Shown here: positions 1 through 16,416 of the stretch, piece by piece
How positions within the stretch are numbered: position 1 is the stretch's first letter
How the letters are laid out: every line of letters begins with the position of its first letter
Source of the DNA: Deinococcus metallilatus
Lineage (GTDB): Bacteria; Deinococcota; Deinococci; Deinococcales; Deinococcaceae
NCBI RefSeq assembly: GCF_004758605.1
Contig: NZ_CP038512.1
Span: 232,501-255,000 of the forward strand
Length of the DNA: 22,500 nt
Direction of reading: 5' to 3'
Program-made: the position numbers and the translations under genes
Notes under the pieces: model-generated
Told to the model about the DNA's origin: nothing
The model's database searches: none
The model's input: the letters and a program-made list of their open reading frames with translations, nothing else

Positions 1-9
1 TCAGGCCGT

Positions 10-38
10 AAAAAAGGCCGGAACCCGCAGGCCCGGCC
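10..38 (-). terminator. Rho-independent terminator of the rplU-rpmA operon
   Basis: On the minus strand a 6-bp GC stem (GGCCGG, 33-38, with CCGGCC, 16-21) is followed by a run of T (A10-A15 on the plus strand). It lies about 20 bp beyond the rpmA stop codon, where the end of the ribosomal protein transcript is expected. Confidence 0.75.
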
Positions 39-57
39 CCCCTCGATTCCCCCGTGT

Positions 58-333
58 TCAGTCGGCGGCGACTTCGGGCTGAACCGTCTCGACGCTGATG
101 AAGCGGCCCCGCTCGCCGCGGTTGGTGAAGACGACCTTGCCGTCCACCAGGGCGAAGAGGGTGTGGTCGCGGCCCATGCCGACGCCCTGGCCCGCCTTGA
201 ACTTGGTGCCGCGCTGGCGGACCAGGATGTTCCCGGCGACGACGGCCTCGCCGCCGAACTTCTTCACGCCCAGGTACTTGGGATTGCTGTCACGCCCGTT
301 CTTGGACGAACCTACGCCTTTCTTGTGTGCCAT
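58..333 (-). CDS. rpmA: 50S ribosomal protein L27 (bL27)
   Basis: The 91-residue product is bL27, a small basic protein of the large ribosomal subunit whose N-terminal tail reaches the peptidyl-transferase centre. The start [16 protein letters not shown] and the later block [12 protein letters not shown] are the family hallmarks, and the length is normal. It has no N-terminal extension of the type cleaved in Firmicutes; the start is the direct MAHKK form seen in most bacteria. It follows rplU with only 17 nt between them, the standard L21-L27 operon order, and is probably co-transcribed. The Shine-Dalgarno is modest (GAGGGG about 10 nt before ATG). A terminator follows at 10-38. Confidence 0.98.
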   Translation of the reverse strand: MAHKKGVGSSKNGRDSNPKYLGVKKFGGEAVVAGNILVRQRGTKFKAGQGVGMGRDHTLFALVDGKVVFTNRGERGRFISVETVQPEVAAD

Positions 334-350
334 GTTTCAGTTCACCCCTC

Positions 351-650
<300 letters not shown>

Positions 651-656
651 CCTACA

Positions 657-709
<53 letters not shown>

Positions 710-733
710 CCGGGGGCGAGTCACCAGTGGAAA

Positions 734-762
734 ATCCTAGCACAAGGCGTGCGATCAGGCAA
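734..762 (-). promoter_or_regulatory. Sigma-70-type promoter for rplU-rpmA
   Basis: Read on the minus strand: TTGCCT, a 17-nt spacer, then TAGGAT. The predicted transcript start is near 727, giving a leader of about 77 nt before the rplU ATG. Spacing is ideal and both boxes are fair matches. No other candidate of similar quality was seen between here and 960. Confidence 0.6.
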
Positions 763-874
763 AACGCGAACGTGCCCGAACCGGACTGCTCTCCCAGGGG
801 AGAAACCGGAACGAGCCAGAGCATCACCTCCCCGCGTTGACGGGGTGTTTGGTCGGTGATGTGCCGTTCGCGGT

Positions 875-906
<32 letters not shown>

Positions 907-1010
907 ATCCGCGTGGACGAGCCGCTTTCCTGATGACCTCCGGGGCCGGGCAATTTGCCCGCAGCCGGGGAAAGTGTAGCAGAGGAGCGGTCAGCTTTCA
1001 GCCTTCAGCA

Positions 1011-1135
1011 CAGGACTTACGCAAAACTCTGGTTTGGAATATCGAGGGAGTTGGGAAAACGTGGGGCTGGGATGCCAAGCCTGTTCACCCCCTCCCAGCC
1101 TCCCCCCTCAAGGGGGAGGAGCAAAAACAGTGTCC
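1011..1135. repeat. Possible insertion-element end or MITE remnant
   Basis: The sequence CAGGACTTACGCAAAA (1011-1026) resembles the terminal sequences of several insertion-sequence groups. About 110 bp later the complement of AGGAC recurs (GTCCT, 1131-1135), next to a short A-run. A strong stem CCTCCCCC/GGGGGAGG (1099-1119) lies between them. There is no transposase and no clear target duplication, so this is at best a remnant. Confidence 0.3.
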
Positions 1136-1161
1136 TACACGCTTTCCTCTCCCCAATCGCC

Positions 1162-1200
1162 TCAGTCCCAAGTAGTCAGCTCTTGAGGCTTGGGCGCTGA
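1162..1200. repeat. Stem-loop in the intergenic repeat block
   Basis: TCAG-t-CCCAAG pairs with CTTGGG-cg-CTGA across a loop of about 16 nt. There is no T-run on either strand, so it is not a standard terminator. It sits between the possible element end and the second TCAGC set. Confidence 0.4.
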
Positions 1201-1375
1201 AGAGGCGGGCGCATTGGAGGAGTTTTCTGCCTCTCATCACGTCCCAGATGCCAGTCTGTTCTTTCCACCAGACCAGCAGAAGTGTTCGCTTCAGTCCCAA
1301 GCTCTCGGCTGACCGCTGAAAGCCCTCCACAGCCCCACCGGGAACCTCCGCCCCCTTCCTCCCGTATTCCCCAGC

Positions 1376-1738
1376 GTGATCCTTCGGCTCCGGATGTTCT
1401 GGCGGGACGCGCTGGCGCTGCTGTTCGCGGTGGGGGACCGTCGGACGCCCGCGCGGGCGCGGTGGTTGGCCCTGCTGGCGCTGGCCTACGCGCTGAGCCC
1501 GGTGGATTTGCTGCCGGATGCGATTCCGGTGGTGGGGTGGGGCGACGACCTCGTGATCGTGCCGACCGTTCTGGCGCTGGCGGCGCGGGGACTCCCGGCT
1601 CCGGTGCTGGCGGACGCGCGGGCACGGAGTGCGGGGCTGCAACGGCGGTTGCCCTGGGTCTTGCCGCTGCTGGGCGGGTTGCTGCTGCTCGGCGCAGGCC
1701 TGCTCGCCTGGGGCGTGCTGCGGGCGCTGGCCGGTTAA
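1376..1738 (+). CDS. DUF1232 (YkvA-like) small membrane protein
   Basis: The 120-residue product carries the DUF1232 signature around residues 41-58 (SPVDLLPDAIPVVGWGDD). It sits between a hydrophobic segment (about 30-42) and a C-terminal transmembrane segment (about 94-116). The family's molecular function is unknown; members are small membrane-associated proteins. The start used is GTG 1376; an in-frame ATG at 1394 is possible. No clear Shine-Dalgarno is present, and TATTCC (1365-1370) just upstream could be a -10 for leaderless expression. The response regulator starts 33 nt downstream behind its own -10 box, so the two need not be co-transcribed. Confidence 0.85.
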   Translation: MILRLRMFWRDALALLFAVGDRRTPARARWLALLALAYALSPVDLLPDAIPVVGWGDDLVIVPTVLALAARGLPAPVLADARARSAGLQRRLPWVLPLLGGLLLLGAGLLAWGVLRALAG

Positions 1739-1759
1739 CTTCCGGTTCGCCGCACCCTC

Positions 1760-1771
1760 TAGACTGACCCC
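1760..1771 (+). promoter_or_regulatory. -10 box for leaderless response-regulator transcript
   Basis: TAGACT (1760-1765) ends 6 nt before the ATG at 1772, so transcription would begin at or next to the start codon. No good -35 is visible. There is no Shine-Dalgarno. Confidence 0.5.
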
Positions 1772-2430
<659 letters not shown>

Positions 2431-2434
<4 letters not shown>

Positions 2435-2998
2435 GGGCGGTGGTGCTGCAAACGGAACGCCTCCTGCTGCGGCGGTTCACCGAGGCCGACGAGGATCGCC
2501 TGTGGGACCTCGACCGCGACCCCGCCGTCATGCGCTTTCTGAATGGCGGACGACCCACCCCGCGGGAGGTGGTGCGGGAGGAGGTGCTGCCCAACATCCT
2601 CGCGGAATATGGACGCTGGGAGGCTTACGGGCGCTGGGCCGCGGAGGAGAGGGCAACGGGGGAGTTCCTGGGCTGGTTCGCCCTGCGACCTGTCAGTGGG
2701 GAGGACTTCACCCGTCTGGAACTCGGTTACCGGCTGCGGCGGTCCGCCTGGGGGCAGGGGTACGCGACCGAGGGGGCACGCGCCCTGGTGCGCCGGGCCT
2801 TTGCCGACCTCGGGGCACAGCGCGTCGCCGCCTTCACCATGACCGTCAATGCGGCTTCGCGGCGGGTGATGGAGAAGGCCGGGCTGGGGTTCGTGCGGAC
2901 TTTCTTTCAGGACTGGCCCGAGGTGATCGAGGGTTCGGAGGAGGGCGACGTGGAATATGCCCTGACCCGGACGCAGTGGGAAGAGGCGCGGGCGGAAG

Positions 2999-3009
<11 letters not shown>
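2431..3009 (+). CDS. GNAT-family N-acetyltransferase (RimJ/RimL-like)
   Basis: The 192-residue protein begins at GTG 2431, overlapping the response-regulator stop by 4 nt (GTGA). Conservation starts almost at once with [18 protein letters not shown], typical of RimJ/RimL-type GNAT enzymes. The acetyl-CoA pyrophosphate loop is at about residues 107-118 ([12 protein letters not shown]). The Asn and hydrophobic positions of motif B follow in [16 protein letters not shown]. Such enzymes move an acetyl group from acetyl-CoA to an amine of a protein or small molecule; the substrate here is unknown. The gene sits between the response regulator and the kinase, overlapping both, so translation is probably coupled. 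In-frame GTG codons at 2440 and 2443 are alternative starts. Confidence 0.9.
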
Positions 3010-5205
<2,196 letters not shown>

Positions 5206-5226
5206 TCCCGACGCTGTCACCTGAAG

Positions 5227-5248
5227 TTTACCCGCCCACAGGGGTAAA
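5227..5248. other. Stem-loop between nucleotidyltransferase and ferredoxin genes
   Basis: TTTACCC (5227-5233) pairs perfectly with GGGTAAA (5242-5248) over an 8-nt loop, 20 nt after the stop codon. There is no T-run on the plus strand. It may weaken read-through or protect a 3' end, or be an operator for the ferredoxin promoter. Confidence 0.35.
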
Positions 5249-5277
5249 ACCCTGTCTAAGGTATGAGAGGTCCGGCC

Positions 5278-5306
5278 TTGTCACGCCCCAGGGGGGTGTG
5301 CATACT
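5278..5306 (+). promoter_or_regulatory. Promoter of the ferredoxin gene
   Basis: TTGTCA (5278-5283), a 17-nt spacer and CATACT (5301-5306) form a good promoter. The -10 ends 7 nt before the ATG at 5314, so the mRNA is probably leaderless. Confidence 0.65.
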
Positions 5307-5313
5307 GTGCGCC

Positions 5314-5550
<237 letters not shown>

Positions 5551-5569
5551 AGCGGCCCCGCCCTCCCGT

Positions 5570-5599
5570 CCCCGGCTCAGTGCCGGGGCGATTTTCTTT
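5570..5599 (+). terminator. Rho-independent terminator after the ferredoxin gene
   Basis: A perfect 7-bp stem CCCCGGC/GCCGGGG (5570-5576, 5582-5588) with a 5-nt loop is followed by a T-rich tail (CGATTTTCTTT). It is 20 nt after the ferredoxin stop and separates that gene from corA. Confidence 0.9.
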
Positions 5600-5605
5600 G
5601 GTCCC

Positions 5606-5634
5606 TTGCCGCGCTCCCGACTCGCCGCTAGCAT
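5606..5634 (+). promoter_or_regulatory. Proposed promoter of the corA leader transcript
   Basis: TTGCCG (5606-5611), a 17-nt spacer and TAGCAT (5629-5634) predict a start near 5641. This gives a 5' leader of about 175 nt before corA, long for this genome, where leaderless starts are common. A hairpin with stem CTGG-CGC/GCGC-CCAG (5642-5660) would form at the very 5' end. Confidence 0.45.
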
Positions 5635-5691
5635 GGCGGGGCTGGCGCCTGTGCGCCCAGACAGTGAGAACCAGGCCCCGTGTGTCCCAGG

Positions 5692-6747
<1,056 letters not shown>

Positions 6748-6752
6748 GGGGG

Positions 6753-6852
6753 CTTGTGGCGCGTCGCTTGTGGCTTGTAGCGGCTGATGCTTTCGCTTCT
6801 GCTTCCGCATGTCTTTCTCCACGGGCAACAGGCCACGAGCCACAGGCTAACC
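6753..6852. repeat. Heptamer repeat block with inverted right arm
   Basis: The left arm is four 7-bp units starting 5 nt after the corA stop: CTTGTGG, CGCGTCG, CTTGTGG, CTTGTAG. After a stretch of GCTTTC/GCTTCT-like hexamers, the right arm (6825-6852) has units of opposite sense (GCAACAG, GCCACGA, GCCACAG, GCTAACC). It runs directly into the ATG at 6853. The two arms can fold on each other. A sister block lies at 8233-8318. The first 17 nt, counting from the stop codon, are identical in both: TGAGGGGGCTTGTGGCG. Confidence 0.65.
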
Positions 6853-7554
6853 ATGACTGATCCCCGTTCCGGCACCCGTTTCGGCGTCTACCTCTGCCCC
6901 CCGGCGGGCGACCCGTACTACGAGCTGGGCGGCCAGTTGCTCGGCTTCGACGTGCGTGTGGGGCGTGAGGTGCCGCTGCCCGCCTTCCTGCGCCCCGAAT
7001 GGCAGGCGGACGCGGGGCCGTATGGCCTGCATCTGACGGTCGTGGAGGGGTTCTATACCGACCCGGCCTGGTGGCCCGAGGTCGAGGCGGAGGTGCGGGC
7101 CTGTGTCGCCTGCCTGACGCCCGGCGCGGTCCTCACGCTGACGGGCGGGCGGGTCGAGGCCTGGGACGACGGGGAAACCTGGGTGCATCGGCTGGACGCG
7201 AACGACACGCTGCTGGTGCTGCACACGCTGCTGCTCGCGCGCCTCGCCCGCTTCGTGACCGCCTCGCCTTTTGACGCGCAGGTGGCGGCGGGGAAGTACG
7301 CGCGGCCCTTCGAGCAGGCCCGGATGCGGCTCCTGCACACCCCACGCGGCCTGGATTCGTGGCAGCCGCACTTCACGCTGGTGCAGCCCTACGGCGGCCC
7401 CGATCCGGCGGGCCTGCGTGCCCGGCTGGAGGCCCTGACCGCCTCCCACCACGCGCAGACCTACCGCTCGGTGGCGCTTTTCGAGAAGCGCGAGGGCGAG
7501 GCGCACTGGCGGGTGCGGGCGGACCCCCCCCTGGGCACCCCCCAAACGGCGTGA
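6853..7554 (+). CDS. 2H phosphoesterase (2'-5' RNA ligase-like) family protein
   Basis: The 233-residue protein has two HxT motifs, HLTV (H60, T62) and HFTL (H173, T175), spaced as in the 2H phosphoesterase superfamily. That group includes 2'-5' RNA ligases, cyclic phosphodiesterases and DUF1045 proteins such as PhnP-associated PhnN-cluster members. The context YGLHLTVVEGFYT and SWQPHFTLVQPY supports the fold. The substrate is unknown; cyclic nucleotide or RNA-end phosphates are typical. The frame is open upstream to 6787, but that part is repeat DNA, so ATG 6853 is chosen. There is no Shine-Dalgarno; CAGGCT (6843-6848) in the repeat could act as a -10. rdgB follows after about 70 nt. Confidence 0.75.
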   Translation: MTDPRSGTRFGVYLCPPAGDPYYELGGQLLGFDVRVGREVPLPAFLRPEWQADAGPYGLHLTVVEGFYTDPAWWPEVEAEVRACVACLTPGAVLTLTGGRVEAWDDGETWVHRLDANDTLLVLHTLLLARLARFVTASPFDAQVAAGKYARPFEQARMRLLHTPRGLDSWQPHFTLVQPYGGPDPAGLRARLEALTASHHAQTYRSVALFEKREGEAHWRVRADPPLGTPQTA

Positions 7555-7582
7555 CCCTCACGCGGAAGCCTTGCGCCTCCCC

Positions 7583-7594
7583 TACACTCGGCGG
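7583..7594 (+). promoter_or_regulatory. -10 box upstream of rdgB
   Basis: TACACT (7583-7588) lies 6 nt before an in-frame GTG at 7595, the spacing of a leaderless start. The conserved RdgB N-terminus begins later, at ATG 7628. Either translation starts at GTG with 11 extra residues, or the transcript has a 33-nt leader. Confidence 0.4.
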
Positions 7595-7611
7595 GTGACG
7601 AGGAACGCGGA

Positions 7612-8227
<616 letters not shown>

Positions 8228-8232
8228 GGGGG

Positions 8233-8308
8233 CTTGTGGCGTGTGGCCTGTCGCCTGTGAAGGCTGAAGCCGGGGCTTTGGCTTTGTCTACAAGCCACAC
8301 GCTACGAG

Positions 8309-8318
<10 letters not shown>
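8233..8318. repeat. Second heptamer repeat block, between convergent rdgB and sufE
   Basis: Left arm: CTTGTGG, CGTGTGG, CCTGTCG, CCTGTGA (8233-8260). Right arm, opposite sense: CTACAAG, CCACACG, CTACGAG, CTACACG (8288-8315). The centre has GGCTGAAGCC and GGCTTTGGCTTT. The last unit supplies the stop codon and final Val codon of the convergent sufE-like gene. The arms can form a long imperfect hairpin on either strand and may serve as a shared 3' end. Confidence 0.7.
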
Positions 8319-8755
<437 letters not shown>

Positions 8756-8767
8756 GCGGCCACTGTA
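8756..8767 (-). promoter_or_regulatory. -10 box for leaderless sufE transcript
   Basis: On the minus strand TACAGT (8762-8767) ends 6 nt before the ATG at 8753-8755. No clear -35 is seen. Confidence 0.45.
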
Positions 8768-8796
8768 CCCCCGGTGCCGGAGGGGCTATGGTAAGC

Positions 8797-8845
<49 letters not shown>

Positions 8846-8873
8846 CGGCTTTGGAAACGAGGAGGCAGCAAGC

Positions 8874-9734
<861 letters not shown>

Positions 9735-9747
9735 CGGCGCAGCGTGG

Positions 9748-9779
9748 AGGGCAGAGGGCTGACGCTCTCTGCCCTTTTT
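9748..9779 (+). terminator. Rho-independent terminator after the rhodanese gene
   Basis: A perfect 9-bp stem AGGGCAGAG/CTCTGCCCT (9748-9756, 9767-9775) is followed by T5. A related hairpin with the same arms occurs at 20136-20165. Confidence 0.9.
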
Positions 9780-9851
9780 CGTGGGGTTCTTCACTTCTTC
9801 TCCTCCGGTCAGGGGAAGCGCAAAGGGGCCTCCTGCCTTTAAGGTGGAGCG

Positions 9852-10253
9852 GTGAAGCTCTTCATCGTCATTCTCGTTGTGCTGGTGGTCGCGGCCCTGC
9901 TTCTGAGGCTGAAGAAAAGTGCCAGTGGCAGCCCCAGGCCACCGGGCACCGCCGGGCTGGACGAGGAGACGGCCGCCCGGCCGGACATTGACCCGGCAGC
10001 TGTCGCCGCCGCGCGTGCCCGTGTCTCCCAGGCCGTGCCCGACGAGGTGCTGTCCGACGCCCTGCTGGACGCCACGCCGAAGCAGCTCGCCCATATGTTC
10101 GCCGCCGTTCCCGAGGATGTGATGGCCGCAGCGGTGGGGGCCGAACCCAAAGCGCAGCAGGGACCGGCCAGGGCAGAAGACCTCGCTCAGCTCCGCAAGG
10201 TGGGCGAGGCCGTCGACGACCTCGAAATCTGGAGTTTCGGAGAAAAAAGCTAG
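9852..10253 (+). CDS. Hypothetical single-pass membrane protein
   Basis: I do not recognise this 133-residue protein. It starts at GTG 9852 behind a weak AAGGTGGAG. An N-terminal transmembrane segment (MKLFIVILVVLVVAALLL, about 2-19) is followed by a short basic stretch, suggesting the rest is cytoplasmic. A Pro/Gly linker comes next. An Ala-rich, acidic, probably helical region (about 45-100) carries VPDEVLSDALLDATP and a later similar VPEDVMAA. The C-terminus is acidic. It follows the rhodanese terminator and so has its own transcript. The function is unknown. Confidence 0.7.
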   Translation: MKLFIVILVVLVVAALLLRLKKSASGSPRPPGTAGLDEETAARPDIDPAAVAAARARVSQAVPDEVLSDALLDATPKQLAHMFAAVPEDVMAAAVGAEPKAQQGPARAEDLAQLRKVGEAVDDLEIWSFGEKS

Positions 10254-10312
10254 GCGCAGGGGCGGGGAAGGCTGGAAGGAGGACGCTTCCGGCCTGTTGG
10301 CAGGCTGTGGAC

Positions 10313-10558
10313 ATGGACAGGGGAGAGGTCAGAAGAGCGGTCTTCAACATCCCGAGCGCAGAAGGCGGCGTCCGGGTGGACATCGTGGAGGGGGGCCGTG
10401 CGTGCCTCCGTCTGATGACGCGGGACGGCGTGCGCGATCTGTTCTGCGACACGTTGGAGGAGCTGCCCCAGCTTGCGGCGGCGGAACCGGGCCTGACCGG
10501 GGAACTGTACGGGCAGCTCATGTGGGAACTGGACCTGCTGGGCTTGCGGGGAGAGTGA
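10313..10558 (+). CDS. Small hypothetical protein
   Basis: From ATG 10313 (an in-frame GTG lies at 10307) the product is 81 residues, mixed alpha/beta in character, with no signal peptide or membrane segment. It is acidic toward the C-terminus (GLTGELYGQLMWELDLLGL). CAGGCT 6 nt before the ATG could be a -10 for leaderless expression. It lies 59 nt after the membrane protein gene and 66 nt before the MmcQ-like gene, all on one strand. Codon use matches the neighbours, so it is probably real. The function is unknown. Confidence 0.6.
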   Translation: MDRGEVRRAVFNIPSAEGGVRVDIVEGGRACLRLMTRDGVRDLFCDTLEELPQLAAAEPGLTGELYGQLMWELDLLGLRGE

Positions 10559-10612
10559 GTTCAGTAGGGGAAGGCTCCGGCCGATGCTGCCTCCCCGGCT
10601 CGGCGCCTTCGC

Positions 10613-10624
10613 CATACTCTCCCC
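10613..10624 (+). promoter_or_regulatory. -10 box for leaderless MmcQ/YjbR transcript
   Basis: CATACT (10613-10618) ends 6 nt before the ATG at 10625. An inverted repeat GAAGGC/GCCTTC (10570-10575, 10605-10610) lies just upstream and would end at the -10. Confidence 0.4.
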
Positions 10625-10984
10625 ATGCATTCCATCGCTGAGGTGCGCGTGGCCTGTGCGGCCCTGCCGGGGTCGTCTGAAACCTTTCCCTTTGACGCTG
10701 CGACGCTCGTCTTCAAGGTCGGGGGGAAGATGTACGCCCTCACGAACATCACCGGCGACCCCGTGACGCTGAGCCTGAAGGTGCGCCCGGAGCGCGGCGA
10801 GGAACTGCGCGGCGCGTACCCCGCCATCATGCCCGGCTATCACCTCAACAAGCGCCACTGGGTAACGGTCACGCTGGACGGCTCGGTACCGGACACTCTG
10901 CTGCATGAGCTGCTGGTGGACAGCCATGCGCTGGTGGTCCGTGGCCTGACGCGGACGCAGCGGGCAGAACTGGGGCAGGCGTGA
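10625..10984 (+). CDS. MmcQ/YjbR family DNA-binding-like protein
   Basis: The 119-residue protein fits the MmcQ/YjbR family (a CyaY-like or double-wing fold). It shows CAALPGSSETFPFDAATLVFKV, with the family's E-x-F-P-F motif, then KMYALTNI, LSLKVRPERGEEL, PGYHLNKRHW and a C-terminal LLVDSHALVV. Length is typical. Members are small cytoplasmic proteins, often annotated as DNA-binding, with no settled function. No partner gene is evident. The start is ATG 10625, with a -10 box 6 nt upstream. Confidence 0.88.
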   Translation: MHSIAEVRVACAALPGSSETFPFDAATLVFKVGGKMYALTNITGDPVTLSLKVRPERGEELRGAYPAIMPGYHLNKRHWVTVTLDGSVPDTLLHELLVDSHALVVRGLTRTQRAELGQA

Positions 10985-11033
10985 GGACGGGGCTCCTCCG
11001 AATCAGCCCAGGTGCAGGCGAACAGCGGAAGAC

Positions 11034-11262
11034 CTGAATCTCATCGGCCCGGCCTCCTTCGCTTGTGCGGCAGTGTGTGGGCCTGTGGGTTGGACTTCGC
11101 GCCCCGGAAGCGGGGGCCGGTCGCGTGTGGCCGTGCCGGACGTTCAACGTCCTGTCCCGGCTTACCGGGCGCTGTACACGCTGGAGACGTTCGTATCGGT
11201 GTTTCCCCGTGCGGGCTTCACGGTCACGCCGCTGGAAGGGTGGGACGTGGAGGGAGCTTGCC
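11034..11262 (+). pseudogene. Decayed fragment of a predicted SAM-dependent methyltransferase
   Basis: One frame reads RVAVPDVQRPVPAY (from about 11124), then RALYTLETFVSVFPRAGFTVTPLEGWD. These match the C-terminal half of a common small methyltransferase family, where a VAVPD strand precedes HPDPAYI and then KVLYTYRTL...AGFEVRLLE.WDE. Upstream, LRPG-like residues just before VAVPD fit the LRPGGRLRVAVPD turn with an insertion. The segment between PAY and ALYT is much shorter than in the family. There is no start codon, no SAM-binding GxGxG and no conserved end. It is a relic, not a working gene. The surrounding 10985-11440 otherwise has no gene. Confidence 0.5.
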
Positions 11263-11357
11263 AGCACCGAAAGACGGTTCAGCCTGTTGCGGCTGTTTGC
11301 TCGCCCAACGTAGATCGGCGCGCCGGGCCTGGGTTACCGACCTGCTGCCGCGAGAGG

Positions 11358-11382
11358 CCCTCTCTCTCTGTCTCAGAGAGGG
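11358..11382. repeat. CT-rich stem-loop upstream of the MFS gene
   Basis: CCCTCTCT (11358-11365) pairs perfectly with AGAGAGGG (11375-11382) around a 9-nt loop. There is no T-run. It lies between the methyltransferase relic and the MFS promoter region. Confidence 0.4.
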
Positions 11383-11414
11383 TGACAACAGGGAAGGGAG
11401 GTCACTGTTTTCTC

Positions 11415-11440
11415 TAACCTGTACGTGTACGTTTAGGTTT
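11415..11440 (+). promoter_or_regulatory. Imperfect palindrome at the MFS gene start
   Basis: AACCT (11416-11420) and AGGTT (11435-11439) form an inverted repeat around GTAC-GT-GTAC, an almost palindromic core. It ends one base before the ATG at 11441. TACGTT (11428-11433) inside it, 7 nt before the ATG, could be the -10 of a leaderless transcript. A regulator bound here would block the start; the MerR protein encoded downstream is a candidate. Confidence 0.4.
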
Positions 11441-12655
<1,215 letters not shown>

Positions 12656-12658
<3 letters not shown>

Positions 12659-12668
12659 ACTGCCGGGG
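12656..12668 (+). promoter_or_regulatory. -10 box for the MerR gene overlapping the MFS stop codon
   Basis: TAAACT (12656-12661) contains the TAA stop of the transporter and lies 7 nt before the MerR ATG at 12669. It may give a separate leaderless transcript in addition to read-through. Confidence 0.4.
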
Positions 12669-13148
12669 ATGACCGGCCCAGCCGTCCCCGACGCTACCCC
12701 CCGCTACCGGGTGGGCGAGGTCGCCGCGCGGCTGGGCCTCACGCTGCGGACGCTGAAGTATTACGAGGAACTGGGCCTGGTCACGCCCCAGCGCAGCGGC
12801 AGCCGCTATCGCCTGTACTCCGAGGCCGACGTGGAGCGGTTGGAGCGTGTGCGGCGGATGCGGGCGCTGGGCCTCAGCCTGGAGACGATCCGCGCCACCT
12901 TCACGCAGCCCCAGGAACGCGACCCGGAAGGGCGGCAGGTGCTGACGCCGGAAGCCCTGCGAGCCCTCGAAGCCGACCTGAGCGGGCAACTGGAGGTGTT
13001 GACCCAACGGATCACGGCCGCCGAACGCGAACTGCGTGACGCCCGCGCCCTGCGCCGCGACCTGGAACGCGACCTGACCTACGTGCGGCGGCGGCTCTCC
13101 GGCGCCCGGGTCGGGGACCTGCTGCGCGAGGCGGACCCACCCAGGTGA
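12669..13148 (+). CDS. MerR-family transcriptional regulator
   Basis: The 159-residue protein has a MerR helix-turn-helix and wing at about 12-80 (YRVGEVAARLGLTLRTLKYYEELGLV, then SRYRLYSEADVERL). A long coiled-coil dimer helix follows at about 100-140. The C-terminal effector region is short and has no cysteine cluster, so it is not a classical metal sensor. It is more like the small-molecule or redox-unrelated MerR types. It lies 10 nt after the MFS gene on the same strand and probably controls that pump or itself. MerR proteins usually bind palindromes in stretched promoters; the palindrome at 11415-11440 is a candidate. Confidence 0.93.
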   Translation: MTGPAVPDATPRYRVGEVAARLGLTLRTLKYYEELGLVTPQRSGSRYRLYSEADVERLERVRRMRALGLSLETIRATFTQPQERDPEGRQVLTPEALRALEADLSGQLEVLTQRITAAERELRDARALRRDLERDLTYVRRRLSGARVGDLLREADPPR

Positions 13149-13171
13149 CGCTGGCCGTCTGGACCGTGAGG

Positions 13172-13195
13172 CCTCGTCGGCCGTTGATGACGAGG
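13172..13195 (+). other. Stem-loop after the MerR gene
   Basis: CCTCGTC (13172-13178) pairs with GACGAGG (13189-13195) over a 10-nt loop, 23 nt after the stop codon. There is no T-run, so it may be an RNA 3'-end hairpin or a weak terminator. Confidence 0.4.
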
Positions 13196-13271
13196 AGGCA
13201 GCCGCGGCAAGGGAACGCGGGTGTACGCTGACCCTGCTGGCCCCCATCCGCCACCTGCCCGGAGGTTTCGC

Positions 13272-13577
13272 ATGATCGCCGTGACCAGTGACGCGCACCT
13301 GAATCCTGACCGTCTGGACGAGGCCCGCACCATCCTGCTGGACCTCCAGGCGCACGCCCTCATCGAGGGCGGCTGCCTGAGCTACGTGTTCGCCGCCGCG
13401 CTGGAGGACCCCGCGCACATCCGGGGCTTCGAGGAGTGGGCCGACGATGCCAGCCTGGAGGCGCACCTGAGCGCCCCCGCCCTCGCCGCCACGCTCGAAC
13501 GCCTCGGCCCGCTGCTGACCCGGCCTCCCGTCGTGACCCGCTACGCGGTCAGCGAACACGGCCCCATCGAACTGTGA
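13272..13577 (+). CDS. Antibiotic biosynthesis monooxygenase (ABM) domain protein
   Basis: The 101-residue protein fits the ABM/YgiN dimeric alpha-beta barrel family. Its pattern is a first strand (MIAVTSDAHLNPD), a helix with ARTILLDLQAHALIEGGCLSYVFAAALEDP, then the F-E-E-W motif (GFEEWADDASLEAHL). A C-terminal strand (PVVTRYAVSEHG) follows. Members include quinol monooxygenases and haem-degrading enzymes, but many have no known role. GGAGG lies 6 nt before the ATG, one of the clearer Shine-Dalgarno sites here. TACGCT (13223-13228) upstream could be its -10. It is convergent with alaS. Confidence 0.85.
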   Translation: MIAVTSDAHLNPDRLDEARTILLDLQAHALIEGGCLSYVFAAALEDPAHIRGFEEWADDASLEAHLSAPALAATLERLGPLLTRPPVVTRYAVSEHGPIEL

Positions 13578-13578
13578 A

Positions 13579-13615
13579 AGGGCTGGGGGACGCGGCGTAC
13601 ACGTCCCCCAGCCCT
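13579..13615. terminator. Long hairpin between convergent ABM gene and alaS
   Basis: A perfect 14-bp stem, AGGGCTGGGGGACG with CGTCCCCCAGCCCT (13579-13592, 13602-13615), has a 9-nt loop. It is central between the two stop codons and probably serves both strands. No T-run follows on either side, so termination efficiency is uncertain. Confidence 0.7.
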
Positions 13616-13631
13616 CCGTGCCTGCCCCTGC

Positions 13632-16328
<2,697 letters not shown>

Positions 16329-16403
16329 CCGAAGGGGCGAATCTGCCGCTGACACGCTTGGCCGTGCGCCACCTGGCCGATTGTTCCCCCGGTTCCACGC
16401 CCG

Positions 16404-16416
16404 TACTCTGCAATGG
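16404..16416 (+). promoter_or_regulatory. Surviving -10 box of the acetyltransferase pseudogene
   Basis: TACTCT (16404-16409) lies 7 nt before ATG 16417, the layout of leaderless genes here. The promoter may still be active although the gene is broken. Confidence 0.3.

Larger units (their letters stand above)
991..1320. repeat. TCAGC heptamer units, inverted, flanking a non-coding block
   Basis: At 991-1011 three 7-bp units occur in tandem: TCAGCTT, TCAGCCT, TCAGCAC. At 1307-1320 the complementary motif GCTGA recurs at 7-bp spacing (GGCTGAC, CGCTGAA). The two sets face each other about 300 bp apart. The 11-nt direct repeat TCAGTCCCAAG lies inside at 1162-1172 and 1291-1301. Confidence 0.5.
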
